64,000 nucleotides of DNA. Origin: PALSA-505 sp036501145. Lineage in GTDB: Bacteria; Actinomycetota; Actinomycetes; Streptosporangiales; Streptosporangiaceae. Where the stretch lies: NCBI GenBank assembly GCA_036501145.1, contig DASYAV010000133.1:1-64000 (forward strand), in the 5' to 3' direction. The notes below the pieces were generated by a model. The model made no database searches. It was not told the DNA's origin and was given only the letters and a program-made list of their open reading frames with translations. Shown here piece by piece: positions 1-8,021 of the stretch (positions within the stretch are counted from its first letter, which is position 1; each line of letters starts with the position of its first letter). Position numbers and translations under genes: made by a program.

Positions 1-1476
1 GATCAGCCACCCCGATCCGACGACCGGCCGGGGCGGTCTGACCAGCCGGGCGTGCCCGACTCGCCAGCCAGGGCCGACAGGCCCGATACCCCATCCCCTG
101 CCGACCGGGAGCCGCGCCCGGACCGCCCGGCGTCAGCCGAGAACCAGCGCCGGACGCGCGCGCTCGAGGCGCTGCCGCCCGGTCATCCGAGTTCTCCCTA
201 CCAGGCCGATGGCAGCCGCCGTCCCGCAGAACCGAGCCTGCGCAGTCTGGAACTCCCCATCCCCGACGAGATAGCCGAAGAGTGGGGCATGGTCCCCAGC
301 AGCCAGAACAAAGGCGCCAGCGATCGGGGAAACAGCGGCGACTGGGCCTCGAACTGGAATGAATGGGGTGCAGGCACCGGCGAACCGGCGGGCACCGACG
401 GCGGGCACAGCCAGGAGCGCGGCGGGAACGCTCATGGCCAGGACGGCAACACTGGCTGGGAAAGCTGGGATGACAACCCTGGCGGGGACGACGGCAATGG
501 CGGACGTGACTATGACGCCGACGGGGCATCCAGTAAGGCCGATGACGCGGCTTGGAGCATTAGCGAACTGACCGGCGAGAACCACGGCCAGGCTGGGGAA
601 ACCGGCGACGGGTTCGTTCCGGCAGTGCGGGGGAAGCACGGCACCGCCGACAACACAACCGGGCGGGCGCGGGATGACAACGCACAGACCGCTGACGCCG
701 TACCCCCGCCCGAGGCGATACACCGCTACTACTGGACGGAAGTCCCGCGTTTCAAGAGCATGTGGGGCAACCACGAATCCTCCTGGCCCAAAGAGAGCCA
801 GCCGGCAGCCAAGATAGACCGCTCCGGCGACCCACCCGGCTCCTGGCGCACCGACAGCAACCTGCTCCTAAGCCCGGAGAAGCACGACCGCACGAAAGAA
901 GCCATCAGCGAAGTGCACGGCGTCGAATCACACGTGACTGAGGATCTTCGTCAGATTAAGGACGAGTCGCCGCACAGCGCCGAACTAGTCGGCCTGGAGT
1001 TCCGCCGCAAAGGCGAAGACCGCCTCAAAGAAAAAGTAGCTGAAGTGCTAAGTGCGGCGGGTCCGGACGCGACACCCCAAGAGGTAGTGAACGCCGTTCC
1101 TGATGCCATAAGGTACACTTTCCGGTTCAGTAAGGAAGATTATACTTCCGGTTATCAGGACATTAGCCGGCGTATGGAAGAACGTGGTTACGAACTGCAC
1201 TACAACAAAAATCACTGGGAGGATTCCGGTTATAAAGGCATCAACACTCGCTGGCTTACGCCACAAGGGCAGCGGTTCGAAGTGCAATTTCACACACCGG
1301 AAAGCTATCATGCTAAGCAGGAAGTCACGCACGAGGCATACGAACGGATCCGCAATCCGCTAACCACTGATGAAGAGCGACTCGCACTCGATACATTCCA
1401 GGCTGAGGTCTGCTCATGGATTCCAGCACCTGCTGAAGCGACTACTATTTCGGACATCCCGAAGAAGGGCTACTAG
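1..1476 (+). CDS. Polymorphic toxin, C-terminal part, with RelA/SpoT-like toxin domain (5' end outside window)
   Basis: The frame is open to the left edge; the first in-window start is GTG at 52, but no in-frame stop precedes it, so I treat the N-terminus as missing. About 250 residues are low-complexity Pro/Asp/Gly-rich linker. The last ~190 residues (about 900-1440) show the ordered motifs of a RelA/SpoT nucleotidyltransferase fold: DAIRYTF (for DLxGxR), KNHW, YKGIN (for YxSxH), FEVQFHTPES (for EIQIRT) and a following TH-EAYE. In known polymorphic toxins such domains make toxic (p)ppApp-like alarmones or pyrophosphorylate tRNA. The catalytic glutamate candidate is in FEVQFHT. Base use becomes clearly AT-richer over 1090-1320, which suggests a transferred toxin tip. 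The adjoining small gene is the likely immunity partner. The fold call is from motifs only. Confidence 0.72.
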   Translation, partial: DQPPRSDDRPGRSDQPGVPDSPARADRPDTPSPADREPRPDRPASAENQRRTRALEALPPGHPSSPYQADGSRRPAEPSLRSLELPIPDEIAEEWGMVPSSQNKGASDRGNSGDWASNWNEWGAGTGEPAGTDGGHSQERGGNAHGQDGNTGWESWDDNPGGDDGNGGRDYDADGASSKADDAAWSISELTGENHGQAGETGDGFVPAVRGKHGTADNTTGRARDDNAQTADAVPPPEAIHRYYWTEVPRFKSMWGNHESSWPKESQPAAKIDRSGDPPGSWRTDSNLLLSPEKHDRTKEAISEVHGVESHVTEDLRQIKDESPHSAELVGLEFRRKGEDRLKEKVAEVLSAAGPDATPQEVVNAVPDAIRYTFRFSKEDYTSGYQDISRRMEERGYELHYNKNHWEDSGYKGINTRWLTPQGQRFEVQFHTPESYHAKQEVTHEAYERIRNPLTTDEERLALDTFQAEVCSWIPAPAEATTISDIPKKGY

Positions 1477-1755
1477 ATGCCGGATAAGATCACATTCTAT
1501 GCAGTCGTCGGAGGTGACCGCACAATCGACAATCCTTACGGACTCGTTCGGCGTCTAGAGTTCGATGGTGATGGGTTTACCGACGAAGGTCTCAGAAAAG
1601 ACTTTAGCTGGGCATTCACTCCGGCCATCGCTGAATGGAAGCACGGCGACTTCATGTACGAGCTGATCGAGATCAGCCACCATGACCAGGTCACGAAGAT
1701 CATCGAGTACTTCCGCTCGCAGTGGGGGCCGTACGGCCAGCCACTGGATTCCTGA
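1477..1755 (+). CDS. Small protein, presumed immunity/antidote to the RelA-like toxin
   Basis: 92 residues, starting with ATG directly after the stop codon of the toxin gene, so translation is almost certainly coupled. The protein is acidic, soluble and has no signal peptide or membrane segment. It opens with a beta-strand-like FYAVVGGDRT and ends in a short helix before REGION-like residues RSQWGPYG. It resembles short actinobacterial proteins that read YAVVGxRxxxxPSGLVRR, which I recall but cannot name as a family. Position, size and coupling point to a cytoplasmic immunity protein; this function is inferred from context, not from a recognised domain. Confidence 0.6.
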   Translation: MPDKITFYAVVGGDRTIDNPYGLVRRLEFDGDGFTDEGLRKDFSWAFTPAIAEWKHGDFMYELIEISHHDQVTKIIEYFRSQWGPYGQPLDS

Positions 1756-1767
1756 CCTGCAGCCCTG

Positions 1768-2703
1768 ATGTCCGAGTTGCGCCGGGTGCCGCCACCCGAA
1801 CTGCGAGCCGTGGAGCAGCCACGGCCAACGGCGGCTCCCCCGGAACGGCTCGCCCCAGCCGATCGCCCACAGGCACCACGCATCCGCGAGGAGACCGCAG
1901 AACGCCGCGCAGATTCGGCACCCGAGCCGCACGACTCCCGGGACGGTAACCGGCAAGAGACCGACCGGATCCCCGAGTCACTGGCCCGCTTCGAGCCGAA
2001 GCGCGCCGGTCTTCCAGATGTGTCGAAGGACGACGCCAGCCACTACATCGAATCCCAGCGCGGCGACCGGCCCTGGCTGAACAGCGCCCGGCACGAGCGC
2101 CCCGAAGTGCAGCAGGTATTCGCCGCCCTCGACCAAGGCAGCGGTCACGCGCACATCCGCCACGAAGGCTGGCTCAGCGCTGAAAAGAGCCAACTCCGCG
2201 TGCAGTACCTGCTAGACCCCGCCCAGCTTGACCCAGTCAAACAAGCCGAGGGCAAGGACGGGCTGCACCCCGGCGACAAAGACCACTTCTGCAGCCCCAC
2301 ATCCTCAGCTATCCGCGATCCCGCCGCATTCGCCGCCGCTTTCGCACGCGGTACAGAGCGCCCGGATGTCCGCCGAGCGTTGGAAACCCCGTTCAGTAAA
2401 GGTTTGAAGCCCGACTCAGTGACCCTGCCCATCACTGACCTTCTCGGCCCAAATGGGTACCGCCACTGCGAGGGATATCAGCTCGCAGGAGATGATTTGA
2501 AGCAGGCAGCCAAGGATCGCAAGACCTGGGTCAAGGAGACGCGTACAGGCGAGACACCGTCAGTACCGCAACCATTGCTGGTGCCGGTGGACTTCCGCGG
2601 TGGCACCATTGAGTTCCGGTTCAAGGCCAACGAGGCTAAGACCGGATACGAAGCCGTCACCATGTTCCCTGCTCCTCTCGGCCAGGAGCCTAAACATCCA
2701 TGA
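1768..2703 (+). CDS. Second toxin-like cassette: proline-rich leader plus conserved C-terminal domain
   Basis: 311 residues, beginning only 12 nt after the presumed immunity gene and with no convincing ribosome site. The first ~75 residues are Pro/Arg/Glu-rich linker like that of the upstream toxin. The rest is a globular domain with HIRHEGWLS, YLLDPAQLDP, a Cys in DHFCSPTSSAIRDP, AFARGTERPDVRRAL, LPITDLLGPNGYRHCEGY and a final GGTIEFRF. I recall this domain at the C-termini of other actinobacterial polymorphic toxins but know no activity for it. It may be a displaced orphan toxin module recombined behind an active toxin, or a stand-alone gene. Confidence 0.5.
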   Translation: MSELRRVPPPELRAVEQPRPTAAPPERLAPADRPQAPRIREETAERRADSAPEPHDSRDGNRQETDRIPESLARFEPKRAGLPDVSKDDASHYIESQRGDRPWLNSARHERPEVQQVFAALDQGSGHAHIRHEGWLSAEKSQLRVQYLLDPAQLDPVKQAEGKDGLHPGDKDHFCSPTSSAIRDPAAFAAAFARGTERPDVRRALETPFSKGLKPDSVTLPITDLLGPNGYRHCEGYQLAGDDLKQAAKDRKTWVKETRTGETPSVPQPLLVPVDFRGGTIEFRFKANEAKTGYEAVTMFPAPLGQEPKHP

Positions 2704-2707
2704 TGGA

Positions 2708-3019
2708 GTGATCTTGTACCCCAACCATTCCTGGCGACGGGACCCGAACTCACCGTTCGCGTTCTTCCTCAGGGTTGTCGATACCTATCTTCACCCGGAG
2801 AGTGGCTCCGACACTGATGACCTCGCCGAGTGGATCAAAGACGGAGAGCCAAAGGAAGAAGTCGTCCGGTTTAAAGAAGAGTTCCGTCGTCTCCTGTCCG
2901 GGGAGTTGGACAAGCTCCCCGACTACGCGCTGTTTACCGCGTCGGCATATGACGACGGCTCCGACGAGGCGTTCCTGCGCCGCCTGTGGCAGGAGCTCTA
3001 CGGAGACGAACCGGTGTAA
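2708..3019 (+). CDS. Small acidic protein, candidate immunity partner of the second cassette
   Basis: I choose GTG at 2708, just after the TGA at 2701-2703, giving 103 residues; an earlier in-frame start would lie inside the upstream gene. The ribosome site is weak (gatgga). The product is acidic and alpha-helical with many Asp/Glu (DTDDLAEW, KEEVVRFKEEFRRLL) and ends in EAFLRRLWQELYGDE. It has no membrane segment. The arrangement of toxin-like gene then small acidic gene repeats that of the first pair, so an immunity role is a reasonable inference; no family is recognised. Confidence 0.5.
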   Translation: MILYPNHSWRRDPNSPFAFFLRVVDTYLHPESGSDTDDLAEWIKDGEPKEEVVRFKEEFRRLLSGELDKLPDYALFTASAYDDGSDEAFLRRLWQELYGDEPV

Positions 3020-3166
3020 CCGGGACAGCAGGTCTCCTAGCGCCAGCGCGGTTGCACAGGACAAGCACTGCCCGTATGTGTGATCAGCTCTGGTCTCATG
3101 GTCAGCGGTGGGATTCGGCGGGGAAGCGCTCCAAACGCCCGGCGGTACCCGAGTAGGGTCGGCGGC

Positions 3167-5113
3167 GTGCTCCCTCCGTCTGCCACCCTAATCTCCGCCG
3201 ATCTAGCCGATGCCGCCCTTTCTTGCCCAGCCCTGGTTCGCGCCCGCAAGCTGGCCGATTGGGTCGGAGCGGGGCGGGAACTGACCTCCAGCGGGGTGCT
3301 GCGCCCCGCGGTCGCCGCCGAAGCCTGCCGGGCACTCGGCATACCGCTGTCCGCGAAGCGCCTGCGCAGCGCGCTCGACGTCGATGAGCTCATGCTGGAC
3401 TGGGCCGTGGCGAGCGATGCCGGGTTCATCGTGGCGCAAGGCCGCTACGCCTACGCCTCACCCGATCTGGCCGCACCACCGGATCCAGGGCTTCTGCTGA
3501 ACGCATGGGTGACGGCGGCGGTCACTGGACTGGGCGTACCCGATGAGCCCTGCGCCGGCTGCCTCACCGTGCTGCACGAACTCCACACGAACGGCCAGCC
3601 CCAGTCCATCGAAGATCTGGCCACCGCAGTGACCGCGGTGGGCGAGTTCGAGACGGCGCAAGCTGAGCCCTGCCCCGACTGCGGTGGCATCCACAATTCA
3701 CCGGATCTGCTCGGCCTCGGCGGTCTCATCGACGACGAGGACATCGACGGCGTGGACGGTTTGGAACACGCCGAAGGCACGGTAGTGGGACTCGCAGCCT
3801 TCGGCGCGGTAGCCACCGCGAACGGGAGCGCGCCGGACGGCGCCGCCGCCGACGGTCCGTTCCGGCTGACGCCACTGGGCTCCATGCTGGCGGCGGCGGT
3901 CTTCGAGGGAAGCGCACCCGCGGCGGACGCGGATGCCGGAGCCGTGATATCGGCGATCAGCGACGTGCCACCCTCGGTGGCGTGGACCATGATGCGTCCG
4001 TGGCTGGACGCCCGATCCGCCGACTCCGCGGTCGGGGAACTGCTGGCCTTCGCCGAAACGGCGTCCGCTGGCCAGCGCGTCGCCGCCATCGCCCTGGCCA
4101 GCGAGGTGGGACCCAAGGCGGCAAGAACATGGCGGCAGTGGGCCAAGCGGCCCGGATTCGGTGCCTACGCCCGCCAGTGGCTGGCCGACCACCGGAAGCC
4201 GGCGGCCCATGATCCCTCGGACGAGGCGTGGCTGGCCGTCGATGCGCTCGCCATCATGCTGGACGCCCTCTCCGACGCGCTGCCGCCGTTCCTGCTGGCC
4301 GCGGCCGTCCAGCAGCAACTCGGCACCGAGGCCACCGAACTGCTGCCGTTGCTGCGCGAGTCCGGCCACCCAGCCGCGGACGGCATCATGACCCAGCTGG
4401 GCCTCCAGCCAGCACCGACCGGCCGGCTGAGCCTGGTGCCGTCACTGCCCGATCTGCCGGGACTGCAGGACCCGCTCTCAGCGCGGCCGGGAACAGCTGC
4501 GGGCCGCAGGGCGCGCCCCAAGCGTGGTCAGCGCACCGCGGCCGACCAGCGCAGCGGAACCTGCCAAATCAAGATCTCGCTGTGCGGAGTCACCAAGCCG
4601 CCGGTCTGGCGCCGCGTCGTGATCCCGGCCGACATCACACTGGGAGAACTGCACGGGGTGATCCAGCAGGCTATGGGATGGGAAGACGGCCATCTTCACG
4701 TGTTCAGCACCGGGGGGCAGCAGTACGGCTCGCCCGACCCCGAACTCGGGCACGCCGACGAGGCGAGCGTCCGCCTGCTGGACCTTCTCTCCGCGCCTGG
4801 CGACAAACTGCGCTACACCTACGACTTCGGTGACGACTGGGAGCACGACATCGCGCTGGAGGACATCTCTCTGGACGAGGCCGCGGCCGTCTCCCCGTCC
4901 TGCCCGGCGGGCAAGGGTGCCTGCCCGCCCGAGGACTGCGGCGGGATATGGGGGTACGCCCATCTCCAAGACGTCCTCGCCGACCCCCGCGACGAGGACC
5001 ATGGTGACATGCTCGACTGGCTGGGCCTGGACTCGGCAGACGAGTTCGACCCCAGGAAGTTCTCCATCGACGAGGTGAACACCAGGCTCGCCCACCTCAC
5101 CATTGCGCGCTGA
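3167..5113 (+). CDS. pRiA4b ORF-3-like domain protein
   Basis: I prefer GTG 3167 (AGGG eight bases upstream; 648 residues) over GTG 3080 or ATG 3098, whose leader residues look non-coding. The last ~190 residues are a typical plasmid pRiA4b ORF-3 domain: ITLGELHGVIQQAMGWEDGHLHVF, a YDFGDDWEH core, then CPAGKGACPPEDCGGIWGY and a closing D-x-F-D-P segment. The N-terminal two thirds are alanine-rich and helical with two Cys pairs (PCAGCL and PCPDCGG) that could bind metal. The domain is common in soil bacteria and plasmids; its biochemical role is unknown. The gene stands alone between the toxin cassettes and a toxin-antitoxin pair. Confidence 0.75.
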   Translation: MLPPSATLISADLADAALSCPALVRARKLADWVGAGRELTSSGVLRPAVAAEACRALGIPLSAKRLRSALDVDELMLDWAVASDAGFIVAQGRYAYASPDLAAPPDPGLLLNAWVTAAVTGLGVPDEPCAGCLTVLHELHTNGQPQSIEDLATAVTAVGEFETAQAEPCPDCGGIHNSPDLLGLGGLIDDEDIDGVDGLEHAEGTVVGLAAFGAVATANGSAPDGAAADGPFRLTPLGSMLAAAVFEGSAPAADADAGAVISAISDVPPSVAWTMMRPWLDARSADSAVGELLAFAETASAGQRVAAIALASEVGPKAARTWRQWAKRPGFGAYARQWLADHRKPAAHDPSDEAWLAVDALAIMLDALSDALPPFLLAAAVQQQLGTEATELLPLLRESGHPAADGIMTQLGLQPAPTGRLSLVPSLPDLPGLQDPLSARPGTAAGRRARPKRGQRTAADQRSGTCQIKISLCGVTKPPVWRRVVIPADITLGELHGVIQQAMGWEDGHLHVFSTGGQQYGSPDPELGHADEASVRLLDLLSAPGDKLRYTYDFGDDWEHDIALEDISLDEAAAVSPSCPAGKGACPPEDCGGIWGYAHLQDVLADPRDEDHGDMLDWLGLDSADEFDPRKFSIDEVNTRLAHLTIAR

Positions 5114-5426
5114 CCGAACGAGCCGCCGCACGGGCCCACCATGCGGCACAGGGGTCACCAGCAGCACCGGGCGGCTTTCTGCTGAACGGCTGCCGCCACC
5201 TGACCGCCGACCGCACCGCACACCAGGTCCGAGGTGGCGGAATGCCGCGCATCCTGACCCCGCGAGGCACCCGCGCCGTGGCGGCCGGACGTCATCTGGG
5301 GACTGTCAGTACCCGGCGGGATGCTTCGGGTCACCACGCATTCCCCGAGGCATGGGATGACCGTTCCCCTACCTCCGGGCATATGCGGCACAACAAGACT
5401 GTTGTACCCTAGACGAAAAGAAGATC
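5114..5426. other. Intergenic, 313 nt, no gene seen
   Basis: Short frames here lack a plausible start with ribosome site and show no protein-like composition. The only structure I see is the inverted repeat at 5390-5405 just before the toxin-antitoxin operon. Confidence 0.5.
5390..5405. promoter_or_regulatory. Inverted repeat before toxin-antitoxin operon (candidate autoregulatory operator)
   Basis: ACAAC-N6-GTTGT lies 22 nt before the toxin start and overlaps a possible -10 box (TACCCT/TAGAC). The antitoxin encoded second in the operon has an Xre helix-turn-helix, and such antitoxins usually repress their own promoter. The binding is inferred. Confidence 0.4.
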
Positions 5427-5792
5427 ATGCCGCACAGACTGGTGATGACGCGCCAGGTCCGGGACTGGCTGCACGTGCTGCGGTCAGGGGATCCGGTCAC
5501 TCGCAGGCTCGTCGCGGAAGCCATCGACCGGCTGCTGGACAACGGTCCCGCTCTCGGCCGTCCGCTGGCGGATCGGATTTCCGGCTCCCGGCTGCACAAC
5601 CTCAAGGAGCTGCGCCCGGGCTCCAGCGGCACCACCGAAGTGCGGATTTTGTTCATCTTCGATCCGGCGCGCAACGCGGTGCTGCTGGTCGCGGGGGACA
5701 AGTCCGGCCGGTGGGAGCAGGGGTACCGGGACGCCATCCCGGCGGCCGAGCTGGCGTACCAGGCATACCTGAAGGGAACGGGACGGCGATGA
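5427..5792 (+). CDS. Type II toxin, RelE/HigB (Gp49-like) family
   Basis: 121 residues, in the usual size range. The sequence follows the Gp49/HigB pattern: an N-terminal helical pair (RRLVAEAIDRLLDNGP), a basic loop SGSRLHNLKELRPG, then strands TEVRILFIFDP and AVLLVAGDKSG. Proteins of this family are ribosome-dependent or free mRNA endonucleases acting in the cytoplasm. The stop codon overlaps the antitoxin start by four bases (ATGA), the gene order toxin-first being normal for HigBA-type modules. A weak AAGAAG ribosome site precedes ATG 5427. Confidence 0.85.
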   Translation: MPHRLVMTRQVRDWLHVLRSGDPVTRRLVAEAIDRLLDNGPALGRPLADRISGSRLHNLKELRPGSSGTTEVRILFIFDPARNAVLLVAGDKSGRWEQGYRDAIPAAELAYQAYLKGTGRR

Positions 5793-6115
5793 GCGAGGAA
5801 CCTGAGTTCTTCACTTACACGCGCGAGGAGTTCCTGGACGAGTTCGTCCATCCCGACGACCGTCAAGCGGTGGAGGACGCCCGCCAGCGGCGAACGCTAC
5901 AGATCCGGGCCGAGTACCTGGCCGAGATGCGCAAGAAGGCCGGACTGACCCAGGCCGAGGTCGCCGACGCAATGGGCGTATCCCAGCAGCGGGTCTCGGC
6001 TATCGAGAGCGGCGCCGTGGCCGAGCTGGCAACACTGGGCGACTACGTCCGAGCTCTTGGCGGGGAACTGAAGGTCATAGCCGACTTCGGTGACTCCTGG
6101 CGTCGCGTCGCCTGA
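5789..6115 (+). CDS. Xre-family antitoxin (HigA-like)
   Basis: 108 residues from ATG 5789, which overlaps the toxin stop. The N-terminal half is acidic (DEFVHPDDRQAVEDARQRR); residues ~42-95 are a helix-turn-helix of the Xre type (MRKKAGLTQAEVADAMGVSQQRVSAIESG). It should neutralise the upstream toxin by direct binding and repress the operon. It is shorter than free-standing Xre regulators, as expected for an antitoxin. A helix-rich C-terminus ends at ADFGDSWRRVA. Confidence 0.87.
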   Translation: MSEEPEFFTYTREEFLDEFVHPDDRQAVEDARQRRTLQIRAEYLAEMRKKAGLTQAEVADAMGVSQQRVSAIESGAVAELATLGDYVRALGGELKVIADFGDSWRRVA

Positions 6116-6119
6116 CATG

Positions 6120-7175
6120 CTAGCGGTCCGATTCCGGTGACCATTCTTCGGCGAAGGTTTCCATCTGGCGGATGACTCGTTCGGTGGCTTCGGGCTGGGC
6201 GTCCGGGGGGTAGCCGTGCTTGGCGAGCAGCCGTTTGATGATGGAGCGGACCTTGGCGCGCACGTCGTCCCGAGACACCCAGTCGACGGTCACGCTGTTC
6301 CGGAGCGTTTGCACCAGGTCACGGGCGATTTCGGCGAGCACGCTGGTGCCCATCTCGGTCAAGGCCGACTCGTTCTCGGCGACGGCATCGTAGAAGGCCA
6401 GTTCGTCCTGGCTGAGCGCCGGGGTGAACTGGCCGCCGTGGCGTGCGTCAGCGGATATTTCGTTGGCCATGGCGACAAGTTCGGCGATGACCTCTGCCGC
6501 GGTCAGATTCTGGTTGGTGTAACGGGTCATGAGGTTGACCAGCCGGTCGGAGAAACTCTGCTGGCGGACGATATTGTGCCTGGTCACCGTGCGCATCTGC
6601 TGTTCCACCAGGCGGCGGAGCGCCTCGATCGTGAGATGCGGATGCTGGGTGTCCTGCATCTTCTTGATGAATGCCGCATCCAGGTGCGACAGGTCGGGCC
6701 GGCCGATGCCCGCCGCCTCGTAGATGTCGGTGACCCCGCCTGCCTCGATAGCTCCCGCGGTGAGCTGCCGGAGGTACAGCTCCACGTCGCGGGGCACGGA
6801 CAGGCCGCGGGCCCGCCGATCCTCCGCGTCCAGGTTCGCCATCCAGACCCGGACTTCCTCGAAGAAGGCAATGTCGTCCCGGTAGGCGTTCAGCTCACCC
6901 CTGGTCGAGCAGAGCGCGTAGAACCTGGCCAGCCTGGCAGCTTCGGCGCGGAAGCGGTCGGCTAGGGTGGGCTCGCCGTCCTCCGTCTGGTTGCCGGGTG
7001 TGGTGGGGACGCGCAGGAAGTTAGCCGTGCCGTACACCGCGCTCTTGAACGCCCTGGGCGACCTGGCGGCCAGCTTTCCGCGCCAGTCGTAGCCGGCCAG
7101 GATGACGCTGCCGATGACGTCGTGCAGCTCACGCACCTTGGCGAACGCCTCGTCGGTGTCCCGGCCGTACGGAGG
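6120..7175 (-). pseudogene. hsdR: Remnant of type I restriction enzyme HsdR (C-terminal domain only)
   Basis: About 350 codons match the helical C-terminal domain of HsdR motor subunits: YGRDTDEAFAKVRELHDV, LARFYALCSTRGELNAYRDD, FFEEVRVWM, QDELAFYDAVAENESA, VDWVSRDDVRAKVRSIIKRLL and KHGYPPDAQ. This domain docks HsdR on the methylase. The nuclease and the helicase/translocase domains (roughly the first 600-700 residues of a normal protein) are absent; the frame runs on past 7175 but only as antisense of the next gene. No hsdM or hsdS is in the window. I read it as a decayed restriction locus left beside the toxin-antitoxin genes. The upstream boundary is approximate. Confidence 0.8.
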
Positions 7176-7304
7176 CCGGGAGCGAACAGGCCCCGGCGAG
7201 CCAGCAGCACCGCCGGGGCCGGCGGCCTGTGCTTGTAACCCGCGGCGGCGGGTTGTCGGTGCCTGCGTGGATAGTGGCGGCATCCCGATTCCGAAGGAGC
7301 CGCC

Positions 7305-8021
7305 ATGTGCTGGATGTGTGATCATCCGGGCAGCAGCAGAGCCGACTACCTGGACTACATGCGGAACGTCATGGACCGCTGTGGCTGGGCTGTGCAGGGC
7401 ATCGAGCGGGACGGGCCCCACCCGCCGTGGGCGTACACAGTGGGGCTCACCCGGCTCGGCCGACCGGAACTGGTGGTCACCGGCATGTCGCTGCACCGGG
7501 CCACGCATCTGCTCAACGACATGGCGGCGCACTCGCTGCACGCCGACAATCCCAAGCTTGGCGAGCAGATCGAACTCACCGGCGGTCCGGTCATCCAGAT
7601 GATCGGTGTGGCGGAGCCGACGGCACACCTGCGGATCGCGACCGAGATGTTCGGGCCACGCATCCGGGCGCTGCAGGTCGTGCATGCGGACGACCGCGGT
7701 CACTGGCCCTGGGAACGCGGTTACCGCGGCGTCCGGGGTGGCCAGCCGGTGCTGGGGCTGGTGGACCCGACCGCCACCATGCCCGCCTCCCCCATCGCGT
7801 GGGTTGTCCCGCCAAGCAGCCCGGCAGCCCCCGCCGAAGGCACCGAGACGCCCGCCGCCGGCACCACGGCGCCAACCGCAGCACCCAGCCGACGGCCGAC
7901 GGGCCGACGAGATGCCGCTAAGCGGCGGCCCAGCCGGGGATCGGGAAAGCGGCGAGCGTCCCGCGGACCTCGGCAGCGATCCGCTCGATCGTCGCCTCGT
8001 CCTCCTTCGCCGCGGCGGTGA
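7305..8021 (+). CDS. DUF4262 family protein
   Basis: ATG 7305 follows AAGGAG by six bases. Residues 1-~165 match the DUF4262 pattern: CWMCDHP, a helix, GWAVQGIERDGPHPPWAYTVGLT, then HPELVVTG-like GRPELVVTGMSLHRATHLLND. Function is unknown; the CxxC near the N-terminus could bind metal. Residues from ~165 are a Pro/Ala/Thr linker and a very basic Arg/Ser tail. The last 104 nt run into the end of glyA on the other strand, so the tail may be an extension gained after loss of an earlier stop codon. Confidence 0.7.
   Translation: MCWMCDHPGSSRADYLDYMRNVMDRCGWAVQGIERDGPHPPWAYTVGLTRLGRPELVVTGMSLHRATHLLNDMAAHSLHADNPKLGEQIELTGGPVIQMIGVAEPTAHLRIATEMFGPRIRALQVVHADDRGHWPWERGYRGVRGGQPVLGLVDPTATMPASPIAWVVPPSSPAAPAEGTETPAAGTTAPTAAPSRRPTGRRDAAKRRPSRGSGKRRASRGPRQRSARSSPRPPSPRR

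Noticed and set aside
6216..6965. 249-codon open frame on + opposite the hsdR remnant
   Set aside because: Pure antisense shadow; composition His/Val/Gly-rich without family features, while the minus strand has clear HsdR motifs.
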